Assembly (NCBI RefSeq): GCF_017873675.1
Contig: NZ_JAGGKK010000015.1
Location: forward strand, 54,019-118,018
Source: Virgibacillus litoralis
Lineage (GTDB): Bacteria; Bacillota; Bacilli; Bacillales; Amphibacillaceae
Direction: 5' to 3'
DNA: 64,000 nt
How positions within the stretch are numbered: the first letter of the stretch is position 1; each line of letters opens with the position of its first letter. The notes beneath the pieces are model-generated. The model worked only from the letters and a program-made list of their open reading frames with translations. It had not been told where the DNA came from and searched no databases. The position numbers and the translations under genes are program-made. This document shows, piece after piece, positions 30,650 through 40,333 of the stretch.

Positions 30650-30921
30650 TATGTGGGAACCTCCTAGTGTGATATTTTTCTAAATTAGTATACCATTATA
30701 CTTACATTAAAATATACCAAACCCGCAACAATGTGACTGATTTATTTTCGGTGCATAGCACTAACCAAATTTTGTCAATATGTATCAATGGGTTCTTTGT
30801 TGGTGCACATTAGCAATGTAATAATATTGTAATATTGTAAAACTTTCCTTATACCACAGACATTGCAAGCGAATCCAATTAGTTTTTTTAATAAAAGATA
30901 TTAAAAATTTAGAAAAAGCTG

Positions 30922-30950
30922 TTGACCAACTGCATAAAACGTTATATGAT
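30922..30950 (+). promoter_or_regulatory. Promoter of the threonine T-box operon
   Basis: TTGACC at 30922-30927, 17 bp, TATGAT at 30945-30950. The flank (GATTATCGGCAATATCAAAT) matches the flank of the ilv promoter at 18237, showing that the two leaders share ancestry. The 270 bp between the dipeptidase start and this promoter hold nothing else recognisable. Confidence 0.8.
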
Positions 30951-30984
30951 TATCGGCAATATCAAATATTCAAAAAATGAAATA

Positions 30985-31315
30985 CACATCTAATAAAAGA
31001 ATAAAATTAACTCATTGACGAGAACGAAGGAACATGTAATTTGTATTCGCAGAGATCCGGGGTTGCTGGAAGCCTGGAAGTACAACGTGTTCTGCTACCA
31101 TCTCCGAGTGCTAAGTTGAACGGGTTATCCTATTAGACTTGGTCAGGTGCAATTATAATTATTGCACCTGTTATCAAAACGGGCTGTTAGGCAGCTTCAC
31201 AAGGTAGTAGTCGCGAGATTGCTATAAACCTGGGTGGAACCGTGAAAAGTAGACTCTTTTCTCCCCATTAATTCTGAATTTATGCAGGATTATGGGAAGA
31301 TAAGGGTCTTTTTTT
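30985..31315 (+). promoter_or_regulatory. T-box leader, probable threonine specifier, before aspartokinase
   Basis: Same framework as the ilv leader: GCAGAGATCCGGGGTTGCTG, then T-box GGGTGGAACCGTG at 31232-31244 and a terminator CTCTTTTCTCCCCAT / ATGGGAAGATAAGGG with T-run ending at 31315. Aligned to the first leader the specifier is ACC (Thr) at 31097-31099 with six bases to GAGTG. The T-box variable base is A here against T in the ilv leader, which fits a different tRNA discriminator base. Control by uncharged tRNA-Thr fits the downstream lysC-hom-thrC-thrB genes. Confidence 0.9.
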
Positions 31316-31392
31316 AATTTGTCCTGGGAGGATCCAGTGCAACTGTGGAAAGGTCAAATTGAAAAAGGTACATTAATTTAGGGAGGGTCGAG

Positions 31393-32595
31393 ATGACAGT
31401 TTTAGTTCAGAAATTCGGAGGTACCTCATTACAATCACAAGAGAGCATTTCTAAAGTGGTTTCGCACGTTAAAAATGCAGTTGAAAGACAGTATAAACTG
31501 GTGGTGGTTGTGTCAGCATTGGGGCGAAGACCAGACCCTTATGCTACAGATACGTTGCTTAGTCTTGTTGACGGATCAGTACCTTTTCAAAACGAACGTG
31601 AAATGGATTTGTTGATGTCGTGCGGAGAAACAATTGCTAGTATTGTTTTATCAAATGAACTGCAAAAAAATCATATTAATTCTACTGCACTCACTGGTGG
31701 TCAGGCTGGAATCACGACAACAGCAGAATTTACACAGGCACAGATTAAGAGTGTGGATACGACCCGCCTGGAAAAAGAACTAAATAACTTCGATGTGGTA
31801 GTTGTTGCGGGTTTTCAGGGGCAAACAACTAGTGGAGAGATTACGACGATTGGCCGAGGTGGAAGTGACACGACTGCCGCCGCTTTAGGAGTTGCCCTAA
31901 ACGCGGAAAAAATTGAAATCTTTACGGATGTTAACGGGATTATGACTGCAGATCCGAGATTAGTCAAATCGGCAAGGCAGTTAAAACGTGCGACCTACTC
32001 GGATAGCTGTAACTTGGCAAATCAGGGCGCAAAAGTTATTCATCCAAGTGCAGTTGAAATTTCCAGAGAGGCGAGTGTACCACTACATGTACGTTCTACT
32101 TATGAGACAAAAAATGGAACGCTGATCACAGATTTTGGTCCTGATCAATCAATTACTGGTATTGCTCATATGTCGGCGTTAACCCATTTTAAGATTGAAA
32201 AGAAAGAGCATCGCGATCAAATTTTTAAGAAGTTATCAGATACAGGGATTCAAGTTGACTTTTCAGCTATATCCTCAACCGGATTCCTTTTCACTATTCC
32301 AAAGGCTAATACACAAACAGCAATAGGTCTCATTAAGGACCTGGATTGCAAACCGCCACAGGTAATCGAAAATTGTGCAAAGGTGTCTGTAGTTGGGAAT
32401 GATCTTTTAAGCGGTCCAATTGCTTCTAAAATTGCAGATGAACTGAACGAAAAAGATATTCAAATCTTGCAATCAGCTGACAGTCATACAACTATCGGTG
32501 TGTTAATACACGAGATGGATCTAGTCAAGGCAGTGAATTTGCTGCATGATACATTTCAATTAAGTCAACCGTTAGAATCAGGTGTAACAAAATAA
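31393..32595 (+). CDS. Aspartate kinase (DapG-like)
   Basis: A 400 aa monofunctional aspartokinase that phosphorylates aspartate at the head of the threonine, lysine and methionine pathways. Kinase motif is VQKFGGTSLQS, VVVVSALGRRPDPYATDTLL; the active site is GRGGSDTTAAALG and FTDVNGIMTADPR. Two ACT domains follow from residue about 260 (INEDEL-type loops, ISSTGFLFTI, ILQSADSHTTIGVLIHE). It most resembles B. subtilis DapG (aspartokinase I), yet sits in the threonine operon behind a threonine T-box, so its feedback effector may differ. Confidence 0.93.
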   Translation: MTVLVQKFGGTSLQSQESISKVVSHVKNAVERQYKLVVVVSALGRRPDPYATDTLLSLVDGSVPFQNEREMDLLMSCGETIASIVLSNELQKNHINSTALTGGQAGITTTAEFTQAQIKSVDTTRLEKELNNFDVVVVAGFQGQTTSGEITTIGRGGSDTTAAALGVALNAEKIEIFTDVNGIMTADPRLVKSARQLKRATYSDSCNLANQGAKVIHPSAVEISREASVPLHVRSTYETKNGTLITDFGPDQSITGIAHMSALTHFKIEKKEHRDQIFKKLSDTGIQVDFSAISSTGFLFTIPKANTQTAIGLIKDLDCKPPQVIENCAKVSVVGNDLLSGPIASKIADELNEKDIQILQSADSHTTIGVLIHEMDLVKAVNLLHDTFQLSQPLESGVTK

Positions 32596-32610
32596 AAACG
32601 AGGTGAGCGT

Positions 32611-33921
32611 ATGGAAAAAAATATATCAGTAGGACTATTAGGATTAGGAACAGTTGGCTCCGGTGTGGTGCAAATTGTTGAAGGACATCAGGAAGAACTT
32701 GCCCATAAACTGGGGTGCGGGGTCACCATCAAAAGTATTTTGGTTTGTGATATAGAGAAGGATCGTAATGTTCAAGTGAACCCTGTAACTCTCACGACAA
32801 ACCCAGAAGCAGTCTTGGCTGACCCTGAAATTGACATCATCATTGAAGTCATGGGTGGTATTGATGAAGCGCGTGAACATATTTTAAGAGCATTTGAAGC
32901 CAAAAAGCATGTAGTAACTGCAAATAAAGATTTAATGGCATTACATGGTCCAGAGCTGCAATATGCGGCAAAACAAAACGGATGTGACTTGTTCTATGAA
33001 GCCAGTGTAGCAGGGGGGATCCCTATTATAGGCGGTATAGTTGATGGACTCGCATCAGACCGAATTGAAAAAGTGATGGGAATTGTAAATGGGACTACAA
33101 ATTATATTCTAACGAAAATGGATGATGAAGGAGTAGCCTATGAAGATGCATTAAATGAAGCTCAGGAGCTAGGCTTTGCTGAGGCTGATCCTACAGGGGA
33201 TGTAGGTGGACTTGACGCCGCCAGAAAAATGGCGATCCTTGCCAGACTTGCTTTTTCAACATCCGTAGATCTAGCGGATGTAGAGGTTGATGGGATAGAG
33301 GGTCTGGCTTTAGAGGACCTCCAGTTTGGGAGGCAGCTTGGCCTTAAAATGAAGCTGATTGGCTTTGCAGATTTTCAGGATAAGCAGGTTGAAGTAAGTG
33401 TACAGCCAACATTTTTGCCTGAAAACCATCCACTGGCAGCAGTGAAAGATGAGTACAATGCAGTTTATGTTAACGGAAAAGCTGTTGGCGAGACTATGTT
33501 TTACGGTCCGGGAGCAGGAAGTTTACCGACCGCTACAGCTGTAATGTCTGATGTTACTGCAGTCATTAAAAATATGCTGCTTGGTGTAACTGGACAACAG
33601 GTTGTTACACCTCGTTATGACAAGGTGCTAAAATCACCTGAACAGCGCTTTGGACAGTATTATTTCAGAATACATGTGCAGGATCGGAGCGGAACATTTA
33701 CGGAAATTTCATCCTTGTTTAATGAATTAGATATAAGTTTTGAACGGATTTTGCAGGACCCGATCAAAAATGATAAGGAGAACGGTCTTGCTGAGGTTAT
33801 CGTAGTTACACATCAAACAACTTTGAAAAAAATCAATCAAGCGCTGGAAAAATTAGCGAAGGTCGATGTTGTCGAGGAAGTGAAAAGCTATTTTCGTATT
33901 GAAGGAGGCTATGACCAATGA
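32611..33921 (+). CDS. hom: Homoserine dehydrogenase
   Basis: 436 aa; reduces aspartate semialdehyde to homoserine. Rossmann motif [25 protein letters not shown], catalytic region [34 protein letters not shown] and [19 protein letters not shown], then a C-terminal ACT domain ([20 protein letters not shown]) for threonine feedback. ATG 32611 after GAGGTG; ATGA overlap with thrC. Confidence 0.95.
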   Translation: MEKNISVGLLGLGTVGSGVVQIVEGHQEELAHKLGCGVTIKSILVCDIEKDRNVQVNPVTLTTNPEAVLADPEIDIIIEVMGGIDEAREHILRAFEAKKHVVTANKDLMALHGPELQYAAKQNGCDLFYEASVAGGIPIIGGIVDGLASDRIEKVMGIVNGTTNYILTKMDDEGVAYEDALNEAQELGFAEADPTGDVGGLDAARKMAILARLAFSTSVDLADVEVDGIEGLALEDLQFGRQLGLKMKLIGFADFQDKQVEVSVQPTFLPENHPLAAVKDEYNAVYVNGKAVGETMFYGPGAGSLPTATAVMSDVTAVIKNMLLGVTGQQVVTPRYDKVLKSPEQRFGQYYFRIHVQDRSGTFTEISSLFNELDISFERILQDPIKNDKENGLAEVIVVTHQTTLKKINQALEKLAKVDVVEEVKSYFRIEGGYDQ

Positions 33922-34991
33922 GCTGGCAAGGAATAATTGAACATTACCAAAGCAATTTACCTGTTACCAAAAAAACACCCGCCTTGACACTTCATGAAGG
34001 CAATACACCCTTAATACATTTTCCACACCTATCAGAATTATTGGGTGTGGAACTGTATGGAAAGGTTGAGGGAGCAAATCCTACTGGCTCGTTTAAAGAC
34101 CGCGGCATGGTGATGGCTGTTGCAAAGGCAGTTGAAGAAGGAAGTAAATCCGTTATTTGTGCTTCAACCGGTAATACATCAGCTTCAGCAGCAGCATATG
34201 CTGCAAGAGCAGGTCTGCGCGCAATTATCGTGATTCCTAAGGGAAAAGTAGCACTTGGAAAACTTGCACAGGCCAAAATGTATGGTGCTGAGATTGTTGA
34301 AATCGACGGCAACTTTGATGATGCGTTAAAAATGGTGCGTAAACTAAGTGAAAATGCACCGGTTACACTTGTGAATTCGGTGAACCCCTATCGTCTTGAA
34401 GGACAAAAGACAGCTGCATTTGAGGTTTGTGAACAGCTTGGCGAGGCACCTGATATCCTTGCTATTCCTGTTGGAAACGCCGGGAATATTAGTGCCTATT
34501 GGAAAGGATTTAAAGAATATAACGGAGAAAAGCAAACAGGTCTTCCGAGAATGTTTGGATTTGAAGCTGAGGGAGCCGCAGCTATTGTGAAAAATAAAAT
34601 CATCCCTAATCCAGAGACAATTGCAACAGCAATTCGTATTGGCAATCCGGCAAGCTGGGACATGGCGATAGTTGCAAGAGATGAATCTGATGGAAAAATT
34701 GGTATGGTAACAGACGATGAAATAAAAAAAGCCTTTCAACTCCTGGCAAAAAAGGAAGGGATTTTTGCAGAGCCTGGATCCTGTGCATCGATTGCGGGAG
34801 TTATTCAGCAGTGTAAGGAAGGGGCTATTAAACAAGGCAGCAAGGTTGCAGCTGTGCTAACTGGTAACGGTCTGAAGGACCCACAAACAGCGATTGAACA
34901 GGTAACAGTCGATCCGGTGTCACTTCCAAATGATGAAGAAAAGGTTACGGCTTATATCACAGATATGGTGACAGAACTTGAAACAGTTTAA
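33918..34991 (+). CDS. thrC: Threonine synthase
   Basis: A 357 aa fold-type II PLP enzyme that turns O-phosphohomoserine into threonine. [19 protein letters not shown] Lys in [29 protein letters not shown], and [16 protein letters not shown] are all present. Length fits the short Bacillus class. Its end overlaps the thrB start by 14 bp. Confidence 0.95.
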   Translation: MSWQGIIEHYQSNLPVTKKTPALTLHEGNTPLIHFPHLSELLGVELYGKVEGANPTGSFKDRGMVMAVAKAVEEGSKSVICASTGNTSASAAAYAARAGLRAIIVIPKGKVALGKLAQAKMYGAEIVEIDGNFDDALKMVRKLSENAPVTLVNSVNPYRLEGQKTAAFEVCEQLGEAPDILAIPVGNAGNISAYWKGFKEYNGEKQTGLPRMFGFEAEGAAAIVKNKIIPNPETIATAIRIGNPASWDMAIVARDESDGKIGMVTDDEIKKAFQLLAKKEGIFAEPGSCASIAGVIQQCKEGAIKQGSKVAAVLTGNGLKDPQTAIEQVTVDPVSLPNDEEKVTAYITDMVTELETV

Positions 34992-35868
34992 GATCTCTAT
35001 CCCAGCAAGTTCAGCAAATATTGGACCAGGATTCGATTCAGCAGGTCTTGCATTAAACCGTTTTTTAACATTGGACGTAACAGAACAGGAGGAATGGGAG
35101 TTTGAGCACAAATCCCATTTTCTGCCTTCTTTCACAGACTATGCGGATCACTTCATCTATCAAATTGCCAAGCAAACAGCAGAGCGCCATCAAAAAACAT
35201 TGCCGGGTTGTAAAGTGACTGTAGCTAGTGAAATTCCGTTAGCACGGGGACTCGGCAGCAGTGCATCTGCAGTACTGGCTGGGATTGAATTAGCAAATCA
35301 GCTATGTGATCTGTCACTAACAGGTGAACAAAAGCTGGAATATGGGACCGATATTGAAGGGCATCCGGACAATATCGCAGCTTCCTTATTTGGCGGGGTA
35401 GTCGTTACTGCTACAACACAGAATAATCAAGTTGAATATGTCAGGCTATCTGAACTCGATTTAGATGTGGTTGTCTGCATACCTGACAGTGAACTGAAGA
35501 CTGAAACTGCGCGAAGTGTACTTCCAGCTAACTTTTCCAGAAAAAATGCCACTACTGCAAGTGCAATTACCAATGTAATGATTGCCGCTCTACTGTCTGG
35601 CGATTATCATGTTGCCGGTAAGATGATGGAGAATGATCTGTTTCATGAGCCTTATCGGGCAGAACTCATTCCGAACTACGAAAATATAAGGCGAAAAGCA
35701 AAAGTCATGGGTGCGTATGGAACAGTGATAAGCGGAGCGGGGCCAACTATGATTTCCTTTGTTCCTAAAGGAAAGGGAGCTTATATTCGGGAACAGATGG
35801 AGGAAGGACTAACAGGTTACACGATTGCCGCATTACAAATTGATCAAACAGGCTTACAGGTTAATTGA
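34978..35868 (+). CDS. thrB: Homoserine kinase
   Basis: A 296 aa GHMP kinase. [22 protein letters not shown] at the N-terminus and the ATP loop [31 protein letters not shown] and the C-terminal [17 protein letters not shown] complete the family signature. Start TTG 34978 lies within thrC, so translation is probably coupled. Last gene of the operon. Confidence 0.93.
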   Translation: MKQFKISIPASSANIGPGFDSAGLALNRFLTLDVTEQEEWEFEHKSHFLPSFTDYADHFIYQIAKQTAERHQKTLPGCKVTVASEIPLARGLGSSASAVLAGIELANQLCDLSLTGEQKLEYGTDIEGHPDNIAASLFGGVVVTATTQNNQVEYVRLSELDLDVVVCIPDSELKTETARSVLPANFSRKNATTASAITNVMIAALLSGDYHVAGKMMENDLFHEPYRAELIPNYENIRRKAKVMGAYGTVISGAGPTMISFVPKGKGAYIREQMEEGLTGYTIAALQIDQTGLQVN

Positions 35869-35886
35869 GTTTGAAAGATATACTTA

Positions 35887-35913
35887 AAGCCCTTAGATAA
35901 TAACTAAGGGCTT
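35887..35913. terminator. Bidirectional terminator, thrB / flavodoxin
   Basis: A perfect 10-bp stem AAGCCCTTAG / CTAAGGGCTT with loop ATAATAA between convergent genes. Confidence 0.8.
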
Positions 35914-35919
35914 ATGTAT

Positions 35920-36366
35920 TTACTTCTTTATTTCTTTTAAAAATTCATCGGCAAAACGTTGGCAATGCTTGATGTCATCAGGATCGGGTTCAAGCTCAAT
36001 TTTTAATTTTTCCTCAAAGACCGTAGCATTTTGTTTCTCTGCTTTCGTAGCCATTGTATCAAGTGCGGGACCATATATATCGTAATAGGAATCACATGAG
36101 CCAAATACACCCACGAGTTTTCCCGTTAAATCAACTTCATCCATATCATCATGAAATCCTTCTACTTCAAATGGGATATCGTCATCCCATGAATAAGAGC
36201 CAATCAATATTCCATCAAAGTTCTCCAATTTCTTTGCATCAATTGGATCGAAGTCAAACGTTTTGACGACAACATCATGATCATCTTTAATATGTTCTAC
36301 GATACTTTCTGCCATTATTTCTGTGCTGCCAGTCAAGCTTGCATATATAACTAAAATCCTAGCCAT
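35920..36366 (-). CDS. Flavodoxin
   Basis: A 148 aa acidic FMN electron carrier. The phosphate-binding loop YASLTGSTEIMAE, the aromatic loop IGSYSWDDD (Trp stacking on FMN) and GSCDSYYDIYGPALD (Tyr side) are conserved. Similar to Bacillus YkuN/YkuP flavodoxins, which serve fatty-acid desaturase and P450 partners. It is followed on the same strand, after 70 bp, by an unrelated secreted protein gene. Confidence 0.92.
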   Translation of the reverse strand: MARILVIYASLTGSTEIMAESIVEHIKDDHDVVVKTFDFDPIDAKKLENFDGILIGSYSWDDDIPFEVEGFHDDMDEVDLTGKLVGVFGSCDSYYDIYGPALDTMATKAEKQNATVFEEKLKIELEPDPDDIKHCQRFADEFLKEIKK

Positions 36367-36436
36367 TAGAGGTCATCTCCTTTTTATCTGTTTCTAACTG
36401 TATTATACGTCCTAATGAGAATTATTTTCAATTAAT

Positions 36437-36859
36437 TCATTCCAGTGATTTATAATAGTCGGTTACAAAGCTATGTTTGATTTCTCCATTTTTTACCTCA
36501 AAAACTTCCTGGTTTATCATTACTTTATCCTCAAATGAAACGATAAAGTCCACTTTCCCATCTTCATACAGATAAATCATACTTGCTGTCATAGGTAAAT
36601 AAGCTGGTTCATTCCCTCTGATTTTTTTATAATTAAACCGGTCGATGAAATGGATAAATTCCTGGATCTTGTCTTCTTCAGTTGTACTATTATAGCTGCT
36701 ATCAGATGGCGGAGATAACGAAATTTTAGTAATAGATTTGGGGTTCACCTTTAATGTTTCAAAAAGGTGTTGCGTGCTCCCTTCAAATTGCATGGCAAAA
36801 GTAGTTAATAGGGTCATTACAATTATGATGATAAATGCAGTTATCTTCATACTGTCCAC
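36437..36859 (-). CDS. Unknown secreted or membrane-anchored protein
   Basis: 140 aa (GTG 36859; ATG 36850 is the other choice and lies better relative to GGGAAGTGG). A hydrophobic N-terminal segment (ITAFIIIIVMTLLTTFAM) is followed by a small soluble domain with YEDGKVDFIVSFEDKV and a C-terminal DYYKSLE. There is no lipobox Cys. Family not recognised. It lies upstream of the flavodoxin on the same strand, but nothing ties them in function. Confidence 0.6.
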   Translation of the reverse strand: MDSMKITAFIIIIVMTLLTTFAMQFEGSTQHLFETLKVNPKSITKISLSPPSDSSYNSTTEEDKIQEFIHFIDRFNYKKIRGNEPAYLPMTASMIYLYEDGKVDFIVSFEDKVMINQEVFEVKNGEIKHSFVTDYYKSLE

Positions 36860-36965
36860 TTCCCGCTATATTTTTATTACTTAATTAATTATAATGCAGT
36901 ATACGAACTTATTAATTGTCGCAGGTCAAATTTAGATTAGAAAACTTGGCATTCGTCAATCTATT

Positions 36966-37014
36966 AGGCGTATTTCTTAGTTACGCCTATGCAGTAAGAA
37001 AGAATTTATACTGC
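36966..37014 (+). repeat. R1 fragment with a short inverted repeat
   Basis: AGGCGTA / TACGCCT inverted pair at 36966-36988 followed by the R1-like start TATGCAGTAAGAAAGAATTTA. Only the first block of R1 is present. Confidence 0.5.
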
Positions 37015-37024
37015 TAAAAAAATA

Positions 37025-37048
37025 TAGCCGGGTTAGTATGCCCGGCTA
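37025..37048 (-). terminator. Terminator of the mmgE/prpD-comA operon
   Basis: An 8-bp stem TAGCCGGG / CCCGGCTA, 22 bp past the minus-strand comA stop, followed in the direction of transcription by TATATTTTTTT. Confidence 0.8.
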
Positions 37049-37070
37049 GTTCTGATGTTGTTTTAAATTA

Positions 37071-37895
37071 TTATTCACCTAGCGTAACCACGCGGCCCCA
37101 TAAGTCCTTTGTTCCCCATGTGCCACGGCGTAATGTTTCAAGTTGTACAATCTGGCTGTGGTCAACGAAGACATTAATTTCCGGGCCATAGTTTTTGATA
37201 TACCATTCAAATACATCCGGGTCGGCAGCCTCAAACATAACTTTCTCAGTACCGAGTTCACGTGCGAATTGAGTTGCGACTTCGGTACGCCATGTGCGAA
37301 CACTTTCTGTAATACCTTCTGATTCAATCATCAGCATATAAGCTCCGGCATCTAAGCATCTTTTGCCGACTTCGATAGCCTGTGCTGGATCTGTTATGCC
37401 TTCAGCTTCATTTTGTTCAACAGTATTTGTACCACCTGCACCAAATTGTACGCCGATTTCCGGTTTGGCGAGTAAGCCAGCGTTTTGTACCTTTTCAACA
37501 AGACGGACAATATCATCGGTTGGCATGGTAATGAAGCCTGTGGAAATTTCGATAATGTCAAAGCCGACACGCTTACATTCACTTATATAGTGATCGATTG
37601 CTTCAGGACCTTGTGTTACAACTGTTTCCATAAATCCACCAGTCGATACTTTCACACCATAATCGTGTGCCAAATCGAGCAGTTCACGAAGTTTGTCCTC
37701 GGGGTATAATGTGAAAGCCCCGCCAGCAAACTTTAATGAATCAACATAATCACCCATTGTTTCTAAAATATCCTGGAGGTAATTTTTGCCCATAACGGAA
37801 TAGTATGGTCCGCGAATTTCAGTTATTCCACGTGTACGTGGCTTTTCCTGGCGACTATTCATGCGAATTCCTTGAAATGCTCTTTGATTACTCAT
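37071..37895 (-). CDS. Phosphosulfolactate synthase-family protein (ComA-like)
   Basis: A 274 aa TIM-barrel protein of the ComA family. TEIRGPYYSVMG, VDSLKFAGGAFTLYP, VSTGGFMETVVTQG, FDIIEISTGFITMP and LMIESEGITES (Mg and phosphate-site residues) match the signature. Known members add sulfite to phosphoenolpyruvate (coenzyme M or sulfolactate routes). Its start overlaps the end of an MmgE/PrpD gene by 4 bp, so the two are translated together. No sulfolactate phosphatase or dehydrogenase is nearby, so the substrate may be different from PEP and sulfite. Family call is firm, function uncertain. Confidence 0.85.
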   Translation of the reverse strand: MSNQRAFQGIRMNSRQEKPRTRGITEIRGPYYSVMGKNYLQDILETMGDYVDSLKFAGGAFTLYPEDKLRELLDLAHDYGVKVSTGGFMETVVTQGPEAIDHYISECKRVGFDIIEISTGFITMPTDDIVRLVEKVQNAGLLAKPEIGVQFGAGGTNTVEQNEAEGITDPAQAIEVGKRCLDAGAYMLMIESEGITESVRTWRTEVATQFARELGTEKVMFEAADPDVFEWYIKNYGPEINVFVDHSQIVQLETLRRGTWGTKDLWGRVVTLGE

Positions 37896-39286
37896 AATGA
37901 TTCATCCTCCCTGATTTTAATTTGACCAAGTAATGCGGTTAGTTCATTAATTTTTACGTTTTCAAGATTTCTTATTGTATTTGCGATTTCGCCTGCCAGT
38001 TTATTGTCAATTTTTTGAGTCAGTCCATTATATTTTTCCATTAGTACTTCCCAGCTGGCGGGTTGCGTCTTGAATCCTTGATAGTCACGCTTTTCAATGT
38101 CAAAAATACGGCCATCATTCGTTTCGATTTCAATCCTGCACGCCATTTCGTCCGGAAAACGATCACTATACTCTTCGCTTGGCTTAACATGCACTTTTTG
38201 CAGAAGTTGCTGGATATCGTCTTGATTTATGCGGTCCGGTTCATATTGTTCGGGCATGACGTTACCATCTAGATATGCAGCGGATAGCATATATGGTAGC
38301 GAGTGATCAGCTTCTTCTTTATAGCGAATTATTTTTTTGCTGCCCTCTTCTCCGCCACCGATAATGTTGTAGGCAACATCAAAGGTGGTCAGCCGTATTT
38401 CTTTAATATCATGAGCTTTGATATTTTCACGGTCACGCAGTTCGAGAATTCCTTCAATGGATGACTGTGAGTGTATCTCTGCATTGTAGCGCTTTATGAT
38501 TGTATCGGTCACGCGTTCAAGATCTTCTTTTGCCCAATCTATTTCAAATTGACCTGCAATTGAATCCATCAATCCTTTATTGCCTTCGAAAACCTCGCGT
38601 GGACCTGTGATGCCATAGTTTGCGAGCAATGTTGCGTGAACCGCACCCATTGCAGTGTTTGGGTAGGCGAGACCTTTCCAGTTCGAAAGTTCGCCGGTTC
38701 TTGTTACACGCAGTGAATTGTAGCCGGTACCTGCAATCGCAATGGCATTTGCAATCTGCTTGCTATTAAGTCCCATAGCTCGCGCGGCTCCAGCTGCTGC
38801 GCCATACTCACCCTGAACGGTATGATCAAACCCGTGATTTCTTACTGGTGCGACATCTGACAGACGGCATTGAACCTGGTAGGCAATGGCCAGTGCTGTT
38901 AGAAAGTCGCGTCCGTCGGCATCGGCATATTCTGCAGCTGCCAAGACTGGTGCTATATTATCTGATGGATGACCGGTTTCATCCTTAGCTAAATAAGAGT
39001 CGTTGAAATCCAGGTAGCGAATTGCAGCCCCGTTATGGAATGTTGCATAATCAGGGGTCGCTTTTCCGCCACCGATTAATGTGACGAGTGGTGCTCCACC
39101 CAAATCTTCTGTCATTTTGCGAATCGCCTTAACAGGTTCACCCTCAAGCGCTCCTATCGCACAGCCGATTGAGTCAAGCATGCGTCCTTTTAGAGCTGCT
39201 ATTGCTTCTTCAGAAAGGTCATCCCATTTAATGTCATGTGTCCAATCTGCAAGCTGTTCAACCATTGTACTTTCTTGCTTTGGCAT
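37892..39286 (-). CDS. MmgE/PrpD family protein (2-methylcitrate dehydratase-like)
   Basis: 464 aa from ATG 39286, which follows TTTGGAGGTGACTCAC; the longer frame to 39355 adds 23 unrelated residues. The family fold is all-helical with LDSIGCAIGALEG, the HNGAAIRYLDFNDSYLAKDETGHPSDN catalytic stretch and HDTVQGEYGAAAGAARAMGL. Members are 2-methylcitrate or cis-aconitate dehydratases/decarboxylases. It is the first gene of a two-gene operon with a ComA-like protein and has no citrate-synthase or lyase partner here, so it probably acts on another polycarboxylate. Confidence 0.85.
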   Translation of the reverse strand: MPKQESTMVEQLADWTHDIKWDDLSEEAIAALKGRMLDSIGCAIGALEGEPVKAIRKMTEDLGGAPLVTLIGGGKATPDYATFHNGAAIRYLDFNDSYLAKDETGHPSDNIAPVLAAAEYADADGRDFLTALAIAYQVQCRLSDVAPVRNHGFDHTVQGEYGAAAGAARAMGLNSKQIANAIAIAGTGYNSLRVTRTGELSNWKGLAYPNTAMGAVHATLLANYGITGPREVFEGNKGLMDSIAGQFEIDWAKEDLERVTDTIIKRYNAEIHSQSSIEGILELRDRENIKAHDIKEIRLTTFDVAYNIIGGGEEGSKKIIRYKEEADHSLPYMLSAAYLDGNVMPEQYEPDRINQDDIQQLLQKVHVKPSEEYSDRFPDEMACRIEIETNDGRIFDIEKRDYQGFKTQPASWEVLMEKYNGLTQKIDNKLAGEIANTIRNLENVKINELTALLGQIKIREDESL

Positions 39287-39319
39287 GTGAGTCACCTCCA
39301 AATATTTTGATGGAAATGA

Positions 39320-39345
39320 ATACCCCTGTGGCCACAAGGGGGTAT
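39320..39345. promoter_or_regulatory. Inverted repeat upstream of the mmgE/prpD operon
   Basis: ATACCCC-TGTGG / CCACAAGGGGGTAT, an almost perfect palindrome centred on TGTGGCCACA, about 35 bp upstream of the MmgE/PrpD start. It may be an operator or a leader hairpin; no regulator gene adjoins. Confidence 0.45.
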
Positions 39346-39492
39346 AGTGAAGCAAGAGATGTTTTTCCCTTCCTTCACTTACTATAGTATGCTTCTTGTT
39401 GATAAAAATAAATTATTTAAACTTGAAAAAGTGATATCAAATACTTATACCTATTGATAAGTTAAAGTTGTGGGGGGGAGAGAGTGGTTGGC

Positions 39493-39534
39493 GGTGGTGC
39501 CTGTCACTCCCTGTTTTTTGTCAATATATGTCGA
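39493..39534 (+). repeat. REP copy 4, left flank of the RAYT gene
   Basis: GGTGGTGCCTGTCACTCCC with a TTTTTTGTCAATATATGTCG tail. Inverted relative to the copy at 40334, so the two frame the transposase gene. Confidence 0.85.
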
Positions 39535-39730
39535 AGTGCAAATTTGGGTGATTTTCGAATTTGTAGTAGTAGTTAGCTTGATTTTGCCGGGATGCAACGA
39601 GAGAATTGTATTATTTTACGACGCTGTTGGTTGAAATTTTAATTTTAGGGGCAATCCAGCCTATTTTACGATTTTGCTATTTCGAGCTATATCAATTATC
39701 TTAAATAAGAAAAGAAAAGTGAGGTGAATT

Positions 39731-40297
39731 ATGGTACGAAAACCACGTCTTTGGGTACCCGAATCCTTTTATCACGTTATTTGTCGTGGTAATCGGCGAG
39801 ATGCTCTTTTTAAAGATAAAGGTGATTTTAAAGTTTTTCTTCACATGCTCCAGGAAGTCAATAAGCGATCCCCATTTGAGCTTGCTGCATATTGCCTCAT
39901 GACTAATCATTTTCATCTTCAGTTACGCTCTCAAGAACAGCCTGTCTCCAAAGTTATGTCACTTCTTAACAAGCGTTATGCCGATTATTATAATACGAAG
40001 AATGGTATAACGGGTCACGTATTTGAAAAACGTTATTTTGATAAGATTATTTATTCAAACGAGGATATGCTTGAGATTAGCAGGTACATTCATTTAAACC
40101 CTCTTAAAGCCGGTATGGTACAAACTGCTGAATCCTACCGATGGAGCAGTTATCGGTACTATTTGTATACGAAAAAGAGTGCTTTGTTGAATAGCGATGT
40201 TATTTTAGATAGCTTTTCCGGGTCTGGCACAGAAAAACGGGAAAAGTATAGGATGTACTTAAATGAGGAAATAGAAAAAGGTCAGCATCTGGTATAA
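39731..40297 (+). CDS. REP-associated tyrosine transposase (RAYT, Y1 family)
   Basis: A 188 aa Y1 (IS200-like) HUH transposase. WVPESFYHVICRGNRRDALF, the HUH pair in AYCLMTNHFHLQL, the catalytic Tyr in the helix SLLNKRYADYYN and the C-terminal IHLNPLKAGMV, YRWSSYRYY are intact. RAYTs are single-copy, domesticated transposases that spread short REP palindromes. Here the gene is flanked by inverted REP copies at 39493 and 40334, and similar REPs are scattered in the window. ATG after GTGAGGTG. The gene appears functional. Confidence 0.92.
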   Translation: MVRKPRLWVPESFYHVICRGNRRDALFKDKGDFKVFLHMLQEVNKRSPFELAAYCLMTNHFHLQLRSQEQPVSKVMSLLNKRYADYYNTKNGITGHVFEKRYFDKIIYSNEDMLEISRYIHLNPLKAGMVQTAESYRWSSYRYYLYTKKSALLNSDVILDSFSGSGTEKREKYRMYLNEEIEKGQHLV

Positions 40298-40312
40298 GAT
40301 GCTGACCTTTTT
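40275..40312 (+). terminator. Terminator overlapping the RAYT stop codon
   Basis: Stem AAAAAGGTCAGCATCT / AGATGCTGACCTTTTT (15-16 bp) with loop GGTATA; the hairpin includes the last codons of the gene and the stop. Confidence 0.85.
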
Positions 40313-40333
40313 AAATACTTATTGCGTTAGGTT

